Below, piece by piece: positions 1-5,499 of a stretch of DNA of 5,499 bases. A model generated the notes under the pieces. It was not told where the DNA came from and ran no database searches. It was given only the letters and a program-made list of their open reading frames with translations. Source of the stretch: Clostridia bacterium (lineage in GTDB: Bacteria > Bacillota > Clostridia > Monoglobales > Monoglobaceae); contig CAAGHZ010000044.1 of the NCBI GenBank assembly GCA_900769795.1, positions 1 through 5,499 of the forward strand. The letters are read 5' to 3'. Both the position numbers and the translations under genes were made by a program. Each line of letters begins with the position of its first letter. Within the stretch, counting starts at the first letter, position 1.

Positions 1-746
1 CAGGTAAGTCCACATATATGAGGCAGACCGCTCTTATTGTGCTAATGGCTCAGGCGGGAAGTTTTGTTCCTGCTGACAGTGCCGAGATTGGTATCGTTGA
101 TAAGATATTTACAAGAGTTGGGGCGTCGGATGATTTGTCTTCGGGGCAGAGTACATTTATGGTAGAGATGACAGAGGTCTCGTACATACTTGACAATGCC
201 ACCGACAAGAGTCTTGTGATTCTTGATGAGATAGGCAGAGGTACAAGCACCTATGATGGTCTTGGGATTGCGTGGGCGGTTGTAGAGCATATGGCAGACA
301 CCAAAAAGTGCGGAGCAAAGACTATGTTTGCAACTCACTATCACGAATTGACTCAACTTGAGGGTAAGATACCAAATGTAAAGAACTATTGCATTGCGGT
401 TAAAAAGCACGGCGGAACAATCAGTTTCTTGCGTAAGATTATACGTGGAGGAGCGGATGAGAGTTATGGCGTAGACGTTGCGGCACTTGCCGGTGTGAAG
501 AAGTCTGTTGTAGACCGCGCACGAGAAATAGTTGCATCCCTTGAGGATGATAATCCCAGAGAGGTGCGTGATGCAAAAATCAATACAATAAGTATGCCAA
601 AGGCAGATGATATGCAGATGGGATTTTTGCAAGGTGCAACAAATGAAGTTTGTGAAGAACTAAAGATGCTGGACCTTAATTCTATGACACCGATGCAGGC
701 AATGACAACACTTTATGACCTTCAGGCAAAGGCGAAGAACAGTTAA
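1..746 (+). CDS. mutS: DNA mismatch repair protein MutS, C-terminal part (5' truncated)
   Basis: MutS is the mismatch-recognising ATPase that starts methyl-independent mismatch repair by loading on DNA and recruiting MutL. Only the last 247 codons are present. The first full codon, at base 3, begins GKST, the end of the Walker A motif, so the mismatch-binding, connector and lever domains lie upstream of the window. Visible ABC-ATPase motifs are the signature loop SSGQSTFMVE (138-167), Walker B DEIGRGTST (225-251) and the FATHYHEL segment (327-350). Next come SYGVDVAALAG and the helix-turn-helix dimerisation region. The tail ends in LDLNSMTPMQA, typical of MutS. A QMGFL peptide (615-629) lies where other bacterial MutS proteins carry a sliding-clamp-binding motif. 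The gene ends in TAA, 15 bases before mutL, and is surely cotranscribed with it. The ATG at 18 is internal, not the start. Family assignment is essentially certain. Confidence 0.97.
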   Translation, partial: GKSTYMRQTALIVLMAQAGSFVPADSAEIGIVDKIFTRVGASDDLSSGQSTFMVEMTEVSYILDNATDKSLVILDEIGRGTSTYDGLGIAWAVVEHMADTKKCGAKTMFATHYHELTQLEGKIPNVKNYCIAVKKHGGTISFLRKIIRGGADESYGVDVAALAGVKKSVVDRAREIVASLEDDNPREVRDAKINTISMPKADDMQMGFLQGATNEVCEELKMLDLNSMTPMQAMTTLYDLQAKAKNS

Positions 747-761
747 AACGGGAGATAAAAA

Positions 762-2645
762 ATGGCGAAGATTCAGATTCTTCCGCAGGATGTTGCGGAC
801 AAGATTGCGGCAGGCGAAGTGGCAGAGCGCCCCTCGGCTGTTGTTAAAGAGTTGGTGGAGAATTCCATTGACGCAGGTGCAACATCTGTAGAAGTAGAAA
901 TCAGGAAAGGCGGAATTGAATATATCAGAGTTAGTGATAACGGCTGCGGAATAGAGCCTGATCAGGTTGAGACAGCCTTTCTTCGTCATGCCACAAGCAA
1001 ACTCAGAAATGTAGAAGATTTATACTCAATCGGCACAATGGGATTTCGTGGTGAAGCCCTCTCGAGTATTTGTGCAGTTGCTGATGTTCAGGTGATTACC
1101 AAGACTGCCGATTGTGATGAAGGGGTCTTTATGCATCTTGAAAGAGGAGTCGCAAGGGCGAAAGAGCCGATAGCATGCAACGATGGAACAACAATGATTG
1201 TTGAAAAGTTGTTTGAGAATATTCCTGCAAGAATGAAGTTCTTGAAAAAAGACTCAACAGAGGCAGGGTATGTGGCAGATGTTCTCGGCAGAATAGCCCT
1301 GTCAAAACCCAACATAGCATTTACATATATTTGCGATGATAAAGAAGTTTTCTCCACATCGGGAGATGGAAAACTTGAAAATGTAATATTGAAACTCTAT
1401 GGCATAGATCACGCAAAAGGCATTATACCGCTTAACTATTCAGAAGATAATCTGAGAATATGCGGAGTTATCGGCAAACCTGAAATCGCAAGAGGAAACA
1501 GGTCAAGACAGACGTTTTTTGTAAATGGCAGATATATAAAAAGCCATGTTGCATCAAAGGTTGTGGCAGAAGCGTATCGAAACTCTGTAATGGTTGGTAA
1601 GTTCCCATTTTTTGTGATTGATATTCAGGTTGAGCCACAGTGGGTGGATGTAAATGTACACCCTGCCAAAACAGAAATAAAGTTTGCCAACGAAAACAGA
1701 GTGTATGAGATTTTGCACCATGCAGTAAGCAATGCCCTGCGCGGTGGAGATGTGCATAAAGATGAGCCAAAGCCTGAAGCCCCTTTGACGGAAGATAGGG
1801 TTATATCAAGTAGTCATGATATATATTCCTATACCGCTCCAAGAATGACGGAGAAGGTCGAGCCAAGGCTTGTAAAAGAGTATTTAGACAGTGTGATTCC
1901 AAACAGAGAAGAAAAGTCGATCGAAGAGAAAAGGGATATAATATTCACAGACTTTAACTTTCTGGAAGATAAGCAACAAATTGAGATTCGCGAAGTTGAT
2001 AAAAAAGAAGAGATAGAAGTAGTTGAAGAAGAAATTGAAAATGCGCAGATGTTTGATATGACCGAAGCTCCAAAACCAATAGGGCAGGTCTTTGATACCT
2101 ATGTGCTTTGTAGTGTTGGAGAATGCTTCTATATGATAGATCAACACGCCGCACATGAGAGGTTCAGGTTTGAGGAACTCAAAAAGAACTACTATGCAAA
2201 AGAGAGAATGTCACAGCTTTTGCTTGTGCCGATTATACTGAAACTTGACTTTGCAGAAACACAGACGGTTTTATCAAACCTTGATATCTATAAAGGTTTT
2301 GGATTTGAGATAGAGGATTTTGGTGCAGGCAGTATAATCGTGAATGCAACACCTGTTATGGCGGGCGAAAACGTGATTCGGGATTTGATACTTGAAATTG
2401 CAGATGCTATTTCTGATAAGGGCAAACATAATGTGGCGGATTTTGAAGAAAAAGCACTTGATATGATAGCTTGCAAATATGCTATAAAGGCTAATCACAA
2501 GATAAGTTTTGCAGAAATGCAGGATGTCATCAATAAGGTTTGGGACATGGAGAATAGAGGGATAAGAACTTGCCCTCATGGCAGACCTATACGGATAGAG
2601 TTTACAAAAGAAGATATAGAAAAGATGTTTAAACGCAAACTGTAA
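762..2645 (+). CDS. mutL: DNA mismatch repair protein MutL, endonuclease type
   Basis: MutL (627 aa) couples mismatch recognition by MutS to strand incision. The N-terminal GHKL ATPase is complete: ENSIDAGA (33-40, with the presumed catalytic Glu30 just before it), DNGCGI (59-64), GFRGEAL (94-100) and the GTT...NIPARMKFL segment (142-161). The transducer domain includes VNVHPAKTEIKF (297-308). Residues about 331-435 form a charged linker rich in Glu and Lys. The C-terminal dimerisation domain carries the metal-dependent nicking motif DQHA-x2-E-x4-E (460-471), ACKYAIKA (570-577) and CPHGRP (604-609). It also has QLLLVP (485-490), which resembles the clamp-binding motif of Bacillus MutL. The presence of these motifs means this is not an E. 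coli-type, MutH-dependent MutL. The ATG start follows a GGGAG site (750-754) at 7 bases and gives the canonical N-terminus. Length is normal for the family. Confidence 0.98.
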   Translation: MAKIQILPQDVADKIAAGEVAERPSAVVKELVENSIDAGATSVEVEIRKGGIEYIRVSDNGCGIEPDQVETAFLRHATSKLRNVEDLYSIGTMGFRGEALSSICAVADVQVITKTADCDEGVFMHLERGVARAKEPIACNDGTTMIVEKLFENIPARMKFLKKDSTEAGYVADVLGRIALSKPNIAFTYICDDKEVFSTSGDGKLENVILKLYGIDHAKGIIPLNYSEDNLRICGVIGKPEIARGNRSRQTFFVNGRYIKSHVASKVVAEAYRNSVMVGKFPFFVIDIQVEPQWVDVNVHPAKTEIKFANENRVYEILHHAVSNALRGGDVHKDEPKPEAPLTEDRVISSSHDIYSYTAPRMTEKVEPRLVKEYLDSVIPNREEKSIEEKRDIIFTDFNFLEDKQQIEIREVDKKEEIEVVEEEIENAQMFDMTEAPKPIGQVFDTYVLCSVGECFYMIDQHAAHERFRFEELKKNYYAKERMSQLLLVPIILKLDFAETQTVLSNLDIYKGFGFEIEDFGAGSIIVNATPVMAGENVIRDLILEIADAISDKGKHNVADFEEKALDMIACKYAIKANHKISFAEMQDVINKVWDMENRGIRTCPHGRPIRIEFTKEDIEKMFKRKL

Positions 2646-2646
2646 A

Positions 2647-2653
2647 AGGGGTG
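2647..2653 (+). promoter_or_regulatory. Ribosome binding site deciding the TTG start of miaA
   Basis: AGGGGTG matches much of the AGGAGGTG consensus and ends 10 bases before TTG at 2664. No in-frame ATG or GTG lies between the mutL stop and the P-loop of MiaA, so TTG is the best available start. The site begins one base after the mutL stop codon, which suggests translational coupling. Confidence 0.6.
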
Positions 2654-2663
2654 TGGCAGAGTT

Positions 2664-3551
2664 TTGCTGAGTGAAAACACAAATAAGCCAAAAGTATTCT
2701 GCGTTGTTGGCCCTACGGCGTCAGGTAAGACCGCATACGCCATAAAGAAGGCAATAGAGTGCGGAGGCGAGATTGTTTCCTGTGATTCTATGCAGATTTA
2801 TAAATATATGAACATTGGTACGGCAAAGGCAACTGAAGAAGAGAGGTCGATGGTTCCTCATCACATGATAGATTTTGTTGATCCAAGGACAGATTATAGT
2901 GTAGCCGAGTTTGTAAAAGATGCAAGATGCGCAATAAACGATATACTCTCAAGAGGGAAACTTCCTGTCCTTTGTGGAGGTACGGGGCTTTATATAGACA
3001 GCGTGATAAACAATATAGATTATCCCGAAGCTGAGAGAGATGACGAGTATGTTGCTATGCTTTGGAAACTTGCAGAAGAAAAGGGTAACGAGTTTGTTCA
3101 TCAAATGTTGATAGAGGCAGACCCGGAGGAGGCGGAAAAGGTTCATTATAACAATGTAAAACGTGTGATACGTGCTCTGGAAATATGCAAAACAAGCGGA
3201 ATGACAAAAACAGAGGCTGATAAACTTGCAATCGGAACACCAGAATATGAGGCAGAGTTTATAGGCTTGACAATGGACAGAGAGCGGCTCTATGACAGAA
3301 TAAATTTGCGTGTTGATAATATGATGGAACAAGGACTTTGTGATGAAGTAAAGACTTTGGTTGAAATGGGAGTGCCAAAGAAGTCCACGGCTATGCAGGC
3401 GATTGGATATAAAGAAATGGTGGCATATATAGAGGGTGAGTGTGCTCTTTGTGATGCGATAGAAAAGATAAAGATGGAATCGCGAAGATATGCAAAAAGA
3501 CAGATGACATGGTTCAGAAGAAACGATAGAATCAAATGGATAGAAATTTGA
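2664..3551 (+). CDS. miaA: tRNA dimethylallyltransferase MiaA
   Basis: MiaA transfers a dimethylallyl group from DMAPP to N6 of adenosine 37 in tRNAs that read UNN codons; the product, i6A, supports codon pairing and is often further methylthiolated. The 295-residue protein has the P-loop GPTASGKT (16-23), SCDSMQIYKYMNIGTAKA (39-56), PHHMIDFVDP (65-74), GGTGLY (105-110), AIGYKE (246-251) and the C-terminal RRYAKRQMTWFR (274-285). Together these are diagnostic of the family, and the length is usual. It starts at TTG, 18 bases after mutL, so it is part of the mutS-mutL-miaA operon. Two positions of the usual MDIGTAKP motif differ: Asn50 replaces Asp and Ala56 replaces Pro. The other substrate-binding motifs are intact, so the enzyme is probably active. 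No hfq gene follows, unlike in many genomes with a mutL-miaA pair. Confidence 0.97.
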   Translation: MLSENTNKPKVFCVVGPTASGKTAYAIKKAIECGGEIVSCDSMQIYKYMNIGTAKATEEERSMVPHHMIDFVDPRTDYSVAEFVKDARCAINDILSRGKLPVLCGGTGLYIDSVINNIDYPEAERDDEYVAMLWKLAEEKGNEFVHQMLIEADPEEAEKVHYNNVKRVIRALEICKTSGMTKTEADKLAIGTPEYEAEFIGLTMDRERLYDRINLRVDNMMEQGLCDEVKTLVEMGVPKKSTAMQAIGYKEMVAYIEGECALCDAIEKIKMESRRYAKRQMTWFRRNDRIKWIEI

Positions 3552-3565
3552 TGTTACAGAAGTGT

Positions 3566-3585
3566 TAAATTTGTAATACAATTTA
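3566..3585. repeat. Imperfect AT-rich inverted repeat upstream of the promoter
   Basis: TAAATTTGTA and TACAATTTA flank a single A. The arms are complementary over 9 bases with one extra T in the left arm, and the centre TTGTAATACAA (3571-3581) is a perfect odd-length palindrome. It ends 10 bases before the predicted -35 box. It could be a regulator-binding site or simply an AT-rich upstream promoter element. No known operator family is recognised with confidence, and such palindromes arise by chance in AT-rich spacers. Confidence 0.3.
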
Positions 3586-3595
3586 TATTTTGCGG

Positions 3596-3630
3596 TTTAC
3601 AGAGAATAATTAGGTGATATAATATAGCCA
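3596..3630 (+). promoter_or_regulatory. Housekeeping sigma promoter for the HlyD-like gene and yggS
   Basis: TTTACA (3596-3601) matches the -35 consensus TTGACA at five of six positions. TATAAT (3618-3623) is a perfect -10 box, the spacer is 16 bases, and TG at 3615-3616 creates an extended -10 (TGnTATAAT). The predicted start is A3630, seven bases after the -10 box. It lies in the only sizeable gap of the window and points at the downstream gene, leaving an 82-base leader. This is inferred from sequence only, but the match is close to consensus. Confidence 0.78.
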
Positions 3631-3671
3631 TAAAGATGGTACTGTAGGGTATTGTCTTTGTGGCTATTTTT
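3624..3671 (+). terminator. Long hairpin with U-tract: probable intrinsic terminator of mutS-mutL-miaA
   Basis: Bases 3624-3643 pair with 3648-3667 to give a stem of about 20 pairs, including five G-U pairs, closed by the tetraloop GTAG (3644-3647). The strongest part is the base, where AGCCA (3626-3630) pairs with TGGCT (3661-3665). The 3' arm runs into ATTTTTGTTT, a U-tract on the plus strand only. RNA reading through from miaA would form the full structure. RNA started at A3630 would lack the first bases of the 5' arm and could not pair G3627, C3628 and C3629. The stem could instead serve as a 5' leader structure of the downstream messenger. Confidence 0.65.
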
Positions 3672-3697
3672 GTTTGATTTGGGAAACTTGTATCTAA

Positions 3698-3704
3698 AAG
3701 GAGG
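3698..3704 (+). promoter_or_regulatory. Consensus ribosome binding site fixing the start of the HlyD-like gene
   Basis: AAGGAGG is a full Shine-Dalgarno sequence with a 7-base spacer to ATG 3712. This excludes the longer in-frame reading from TTG 3652, which has no such site and would be translated through both the hairpin and this motif. Confidence 0.9.
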
Positions 3705-3711
3705 AGAGGCA

Positions 3712-4995
3712 ATGCCCGGAAAAAGCAACAATTTAGAGCCTGTCTCCCAAGGAAGAAAAAGAGAAAAGAAGAAGAGTAAAATCAAGACGGCGTCAATCAT
3801 ACTTGTTGGCGTTGTTTTGCTCTATTTGTTTGGGGCAATTTTTGTCAGCATAAGCAGTAATCTTTCAACCACGGTTGCTCAGAATGGAGTTGTGAGAGAA
3901 AGTATCAGGGTTACAGGATATGTGTTCAGAGAACAGAATGTGATTACATCTCCTGATGTTGGATATCTTGAGTGCATTGTTGACGAGGGAGAGAGAGTAA
4001 AAGAAGGTCAGGTTGTAGGTTATATTTTTGCACAGATTCCTGATGCTGAGGTAATAGAAGAAATAAAAGAATTGTACAGAGAACTCGGCAGAACAGGAAT
4101 AGAAAATGAAGTGCAGTTGTATTCAAGTACTCCTGCCACTGCAGAAAAGAGAATATCAGAACTTGCCAGAAATCTTTCGGACACACGTAAGAGTAATGAT
4201 TTGAGCAAAACGGGAGTCCGAAAAGAAGAGATAAATAACCTTATCGTGAGAAAGGCAAACAATTCAAACGCCGATGGAGAACCGATAACTGCCGATAAAA
4301 TAAGGGCAGAGATTAATACGCGTCTTGCAAACATTCATGCAGGAGGAGCGGTTATAGCACCTCAAGGTGGTGTGTTTACAACAAGAGTAGACGGTCTTGA
4401 GGATAAACTTAAATATGAACAAGCAGAGCAGGTGACGCCTTCATATCTGGAAGGTATAGGCAAAAGTGATAAGACCGAGGCTGATGAGACGGCGCAGGTC
4501 GGACAACCTCTTTGTAAGATTGTAAACAACTATGTATGGCGATATGCTATGGAAATGACAAAGGAAGATGCTGAAAGTATTGCTGTTGGCCAAAGCGTGC
4601 AACTTGAGTTCTTTGATTTGTCAGAGGAAACAATCAAGGGCAATGTTATTAGAGTTTCCGAACAGGAAAATGGTAGGGTTGCGGTTGTTGTTTCTACCAA
4701 TAAATATGTAGAGGGCATATACTCATCCAGCCGTATAAATGCGGATGTGATTACTACAAGAGCAGAAGGGATAAAACTTCCGGCACAGTGCCTCCATGTA
4801 AAGGATGGAGTGACGGGAATATATGTTGTCCGTCTTGATGTTGCAAAGTTTGTTCCTGTTAACTTAATATACAAAAACGATGAATGGACAATAGTATCTG
4901 CGGCAGAACCCCAGGTAGGTGGTGCAAAGTTGCAGATGTATGATGAAGTAATTGTAGATTGCAGAAATCTCGAAGACGGTAAAATTGTAAGATAA
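3712..4995 (+). CDS. HlyD-family (barrel-sandwich hybrid) membrane-anchored adaptor-like protein
   Basis: This 427-residue protein has the layout of HlyD/membrane-fusion proteins, but its partner is unknown. A Lys/Arg-rich N-terminus (15-25) precedes one transmembrane helix (about 26-48), predicting a cytoplasmic N-terminus and an extracytoplasmic body. The first half of a lipoyl-like domain follows (ITSPDVGYLECIVDEGERVKEG, split as 78-89 and 90-99). A short charged helical region runs from about 112 to 205. The second lipoyl half is at about 212-272 (APQGGVFTTRVDGLED, then QVGQPLCKIV). The C-terminal part, from about 275 on, looks beta-rich (VGQSVQLEFFD, GNVIRVSEQENGRVAVVVS, LPAQCLHVKDGVTGIYVV). 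No ABC permease, MacB-like or RND pump gene is next to it. It sits 17 bases before yggS and shares its promoter. A role in envelope biogenesis or export is inference; the fold assignment is fairly secure, the function is not. Confidence 0.85.
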   Translation: MPGKSNNLEPVSQGRKREKKKSKIKTASIILVGVVLLYLFGAIFVSISSNLSTTVAQNGVVRESIRVTGYVFREQNVITSPDVGYLECIVDEGERVKEGQVVGYIFAQIPDAEVIEEIKELYRELGRTGIENEVQLYSSTPATAEKRISELARNLSDTRKSNDLSKTGVRKEEINNLIVRKANNSNADGEPITADKIRAEINTRLANIHAGGAVIAPQGGVFTTRVDGLEDKLKYEQAEQVTPSYLEGIGKSDKTEADETAQVGQPLCKIVNNYVWRYAMEMTKEDAESIAVGQSVQLEFFDLSEETIKGNVIRVSEQENGRVAVVVSTNKYVEGIYSSSRINADVITTRAEGIKLPAQCLHVKDGVTGIYVVRLDVAKFVPVNLIYKNDEWTIVSAAEPQVGGAKLQMYDEVIVDCRNLEDGKIVR

Positions 4996-5003
4996 ATGAC
5001 GGC

Positions 5004-5010
5004 GGAGGAG
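5004..5010 (+). promoter_or_regulatory. Ribosome binding site of yggS, with two candidate starts
   Basis: GGAGGAG lies before two in-frame ATG codons at 5013 and 5022. The GGAGG core (5004-5008) is 4 bases from the first ATG, which is short. The AGGAG part (5006-5010) is 11 bases from the second, which is long. The second ATG gives MSIEEN, the more usual family N-terminus. The sequence alone does not settle it. Confidence 0.7.
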
Positions 5011-5012
5011 TG

Positions 5013-5499
5013 ATGCGGAATATGAGTATAGAAGAAAATATAAAAATAGTTCAGGAAAGTATCCGCAAAGCGGCAGAGAGTGCCGACAGAGACCCTCGCA
5101 GTATAAAACTTCTTGCAGTAACGAAAACAAAGCCTGTGGAGATGCTAAAAGAAGCAGAAGAGTACGGAGTGTGTGACTTTGGCGAAAACAGACCTCAGGA
5201 GATTGTGGCAAAGTTTCCGCAGTTTGAAAGTGGAAATATAAAGTGGCATCTGATTGGTCAGTTGCAGAAAAATAAAGTAAGGCACATAATAGACAAGGTT
5301 TGTCTTATCCATTCGGTAGATAGTCTTGAACTTGCCGTTGAGATAAACAAAAGAGCAGCGGCAATAGATAAAGTTCAGGATATACTTTTGCAGATAAACA
5401 TAACAGGCGAAGAAAGTAAGTCAGGCATACCGCAAGGTGAAGCCGAAAATCTTTGCAGAAAGATAGCAGAACTTAAAAATGTAAGAATCAAGGGTCTTA
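5013..5499 (+). CDS. yggS: YggS/YlmE-family pyridoxal phosphate homeostasis protein, N-terminal part (3' truncated)
   Basis: This family is a single-domain, alanine-racemase-like PLP-binding fold without a known catalytic reaction; it influences the pool of free pyridoxal phosphate and amino-acid balance. The first 162 codons are visible and open to the window edge. LLAVTKTKP contains the presumed PLP lysine, Lys38 counted from ATG 5013. FGENRPQE, WHLIGQLQKNKV, IHSVDSLELA and KSGIP follow in the family order. The last visible residues, VRIKGL, lead into the usual GLM segment beyond the edge. ATG 5022 is an alternative start that fits the common MSIEEN N-terminus better, so the true protein may be three residues shorter. 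It is 17 bases after the HlyD-like gene and most likely in the same transcript. In Bacillus the homologue ylmE precedes sepF (ylmF), so a cell-division cluster may follow outside the window; that is inferred. Confidence 0.95.
   Translation, partial: MRNMSIEENIKIVQESIRKAAESADRDPRSIKLLAVTKTKPVEMLKEAEEYGVCDFGENRPQEIVAKFPQFESGNIKWHLIGQLQKNKVRHIIDKVCLIHSVDSLELAVEINKRAAAIDKVQDILLQINITGEESKSGIPQGEAENLCRKIAELKNVRIKGL

Noticed and set aside
42..632. Open frame of 196 codons on the minus strand, opposite mutS
   Set aside because: It lies wholly antisense to a well-matched MutS sequence, is rich in Cys, His and Ile as antisense shadows are, and resembles no family I recognise.
2949..3581. Open frame of 210 codons on the minus strand, opposite miaA
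   Set aside because: It overlaps nearly all of the second part of miaA, which has conserved motifs, and its Phe/Tyr/Cys/His-rich composition is that of a reversed coding frame. No promoter is evident.
3636..3647. Three-codon leader ORF (ATG GTA CTG TAG) within the hairpin
   Set aside because: It has no ribosome binding site and is too short to be distinguished from chance; no run of regulatory codons is present.
3652..3711. Twenty-codon in-frame TTG extension of the HlyD-like protein
   Set aside because: A full AAGGAGG site sits 7 bases before ATG 3712, no site precedes TTG 3652, and the extension would be encoded by the terminator arm and U-tract.
3597..3800. Hydrophobic 67-codon minus-strand frame that could suggest a small membrane protein
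   Set aside because: The hydrophobic run is the antisense of the Lys/Arg-rich N-terminus of the HlyD-like protein, and the frame also covers the plus-strand promoter, hairpin and ribosome binding site.
4996..5013. Five-codon ORF (MTAEE) whose TGA overlaps ATG 5013 of yggS as TGATG
   Set aside because: No Shine-Dalgarno sequence precedes it, and its codons are mostly the ribosome binding site of yggS itself, so the overlap is probably accidental.

Overview
The window is a run of five co-directional plus-strand genes from what looks like a Firmicutes genome, most likely class Clostridia. The evidence is moderate-to-low GC by eye, heavy use of AGA and ATA codons, strong AGGAGG-type ribosome binding sites, a MutL of the endonuclease type, and a membrane-anchored HlyD-like protein beside a YggS/YlmE gene. 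No genus can be assigned from the sequence alone.

Layout. Bases 1-746 hold the C-terminal quarter or so of mutS, cut by the window edge inside the Walker A motif. After a 15-base gap comes complete mutL (762-2645). After an 18-base gap comes complete miaA (2664-3551), which starts at TTG. These three form one tight DNA repair and tRNA modification operon. The only substantial gap, 3552-3711, holds a near-consensus promoter and a long hairpin followed by a U-tract, whose 5' arm spans the predicted transcription start. Then come a complete single-pass membrane HlyD/barrel-sandwich-hybrid protein (3712-4995) and the 5' part of yggS (5013 to the window end).

How the genes work together. MutS recognises mismatches and MutL acts as the matchmaker. 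This MutL carries the full set of nicking-endonuclease motifs, so repair here is probably of the MutH-independent kind, guided by the sliding clamp; both proteins carry a plausible clamp-binding peptide. MiaA prenylates A37 of tRNAs reading UNN codons; its placement after mutL is a widespread arrangement. The second unit (HlyD-like plus yggS) has its own promoter. In many Firmicutes yggS leads into the sepF/divIVA cell-division cluster, so the HlyD-like protein may belong to an envelope or division neighbourhood, but this is inference.

The content is mostly ordinary core genome. The two items most worth a second look are the overlapping terminator and promoter start at about 3618-3671, which could end read-through RNA while sparing newly started RNA, and the HlyD-like adaptor that has no pump gene beside it in the window.
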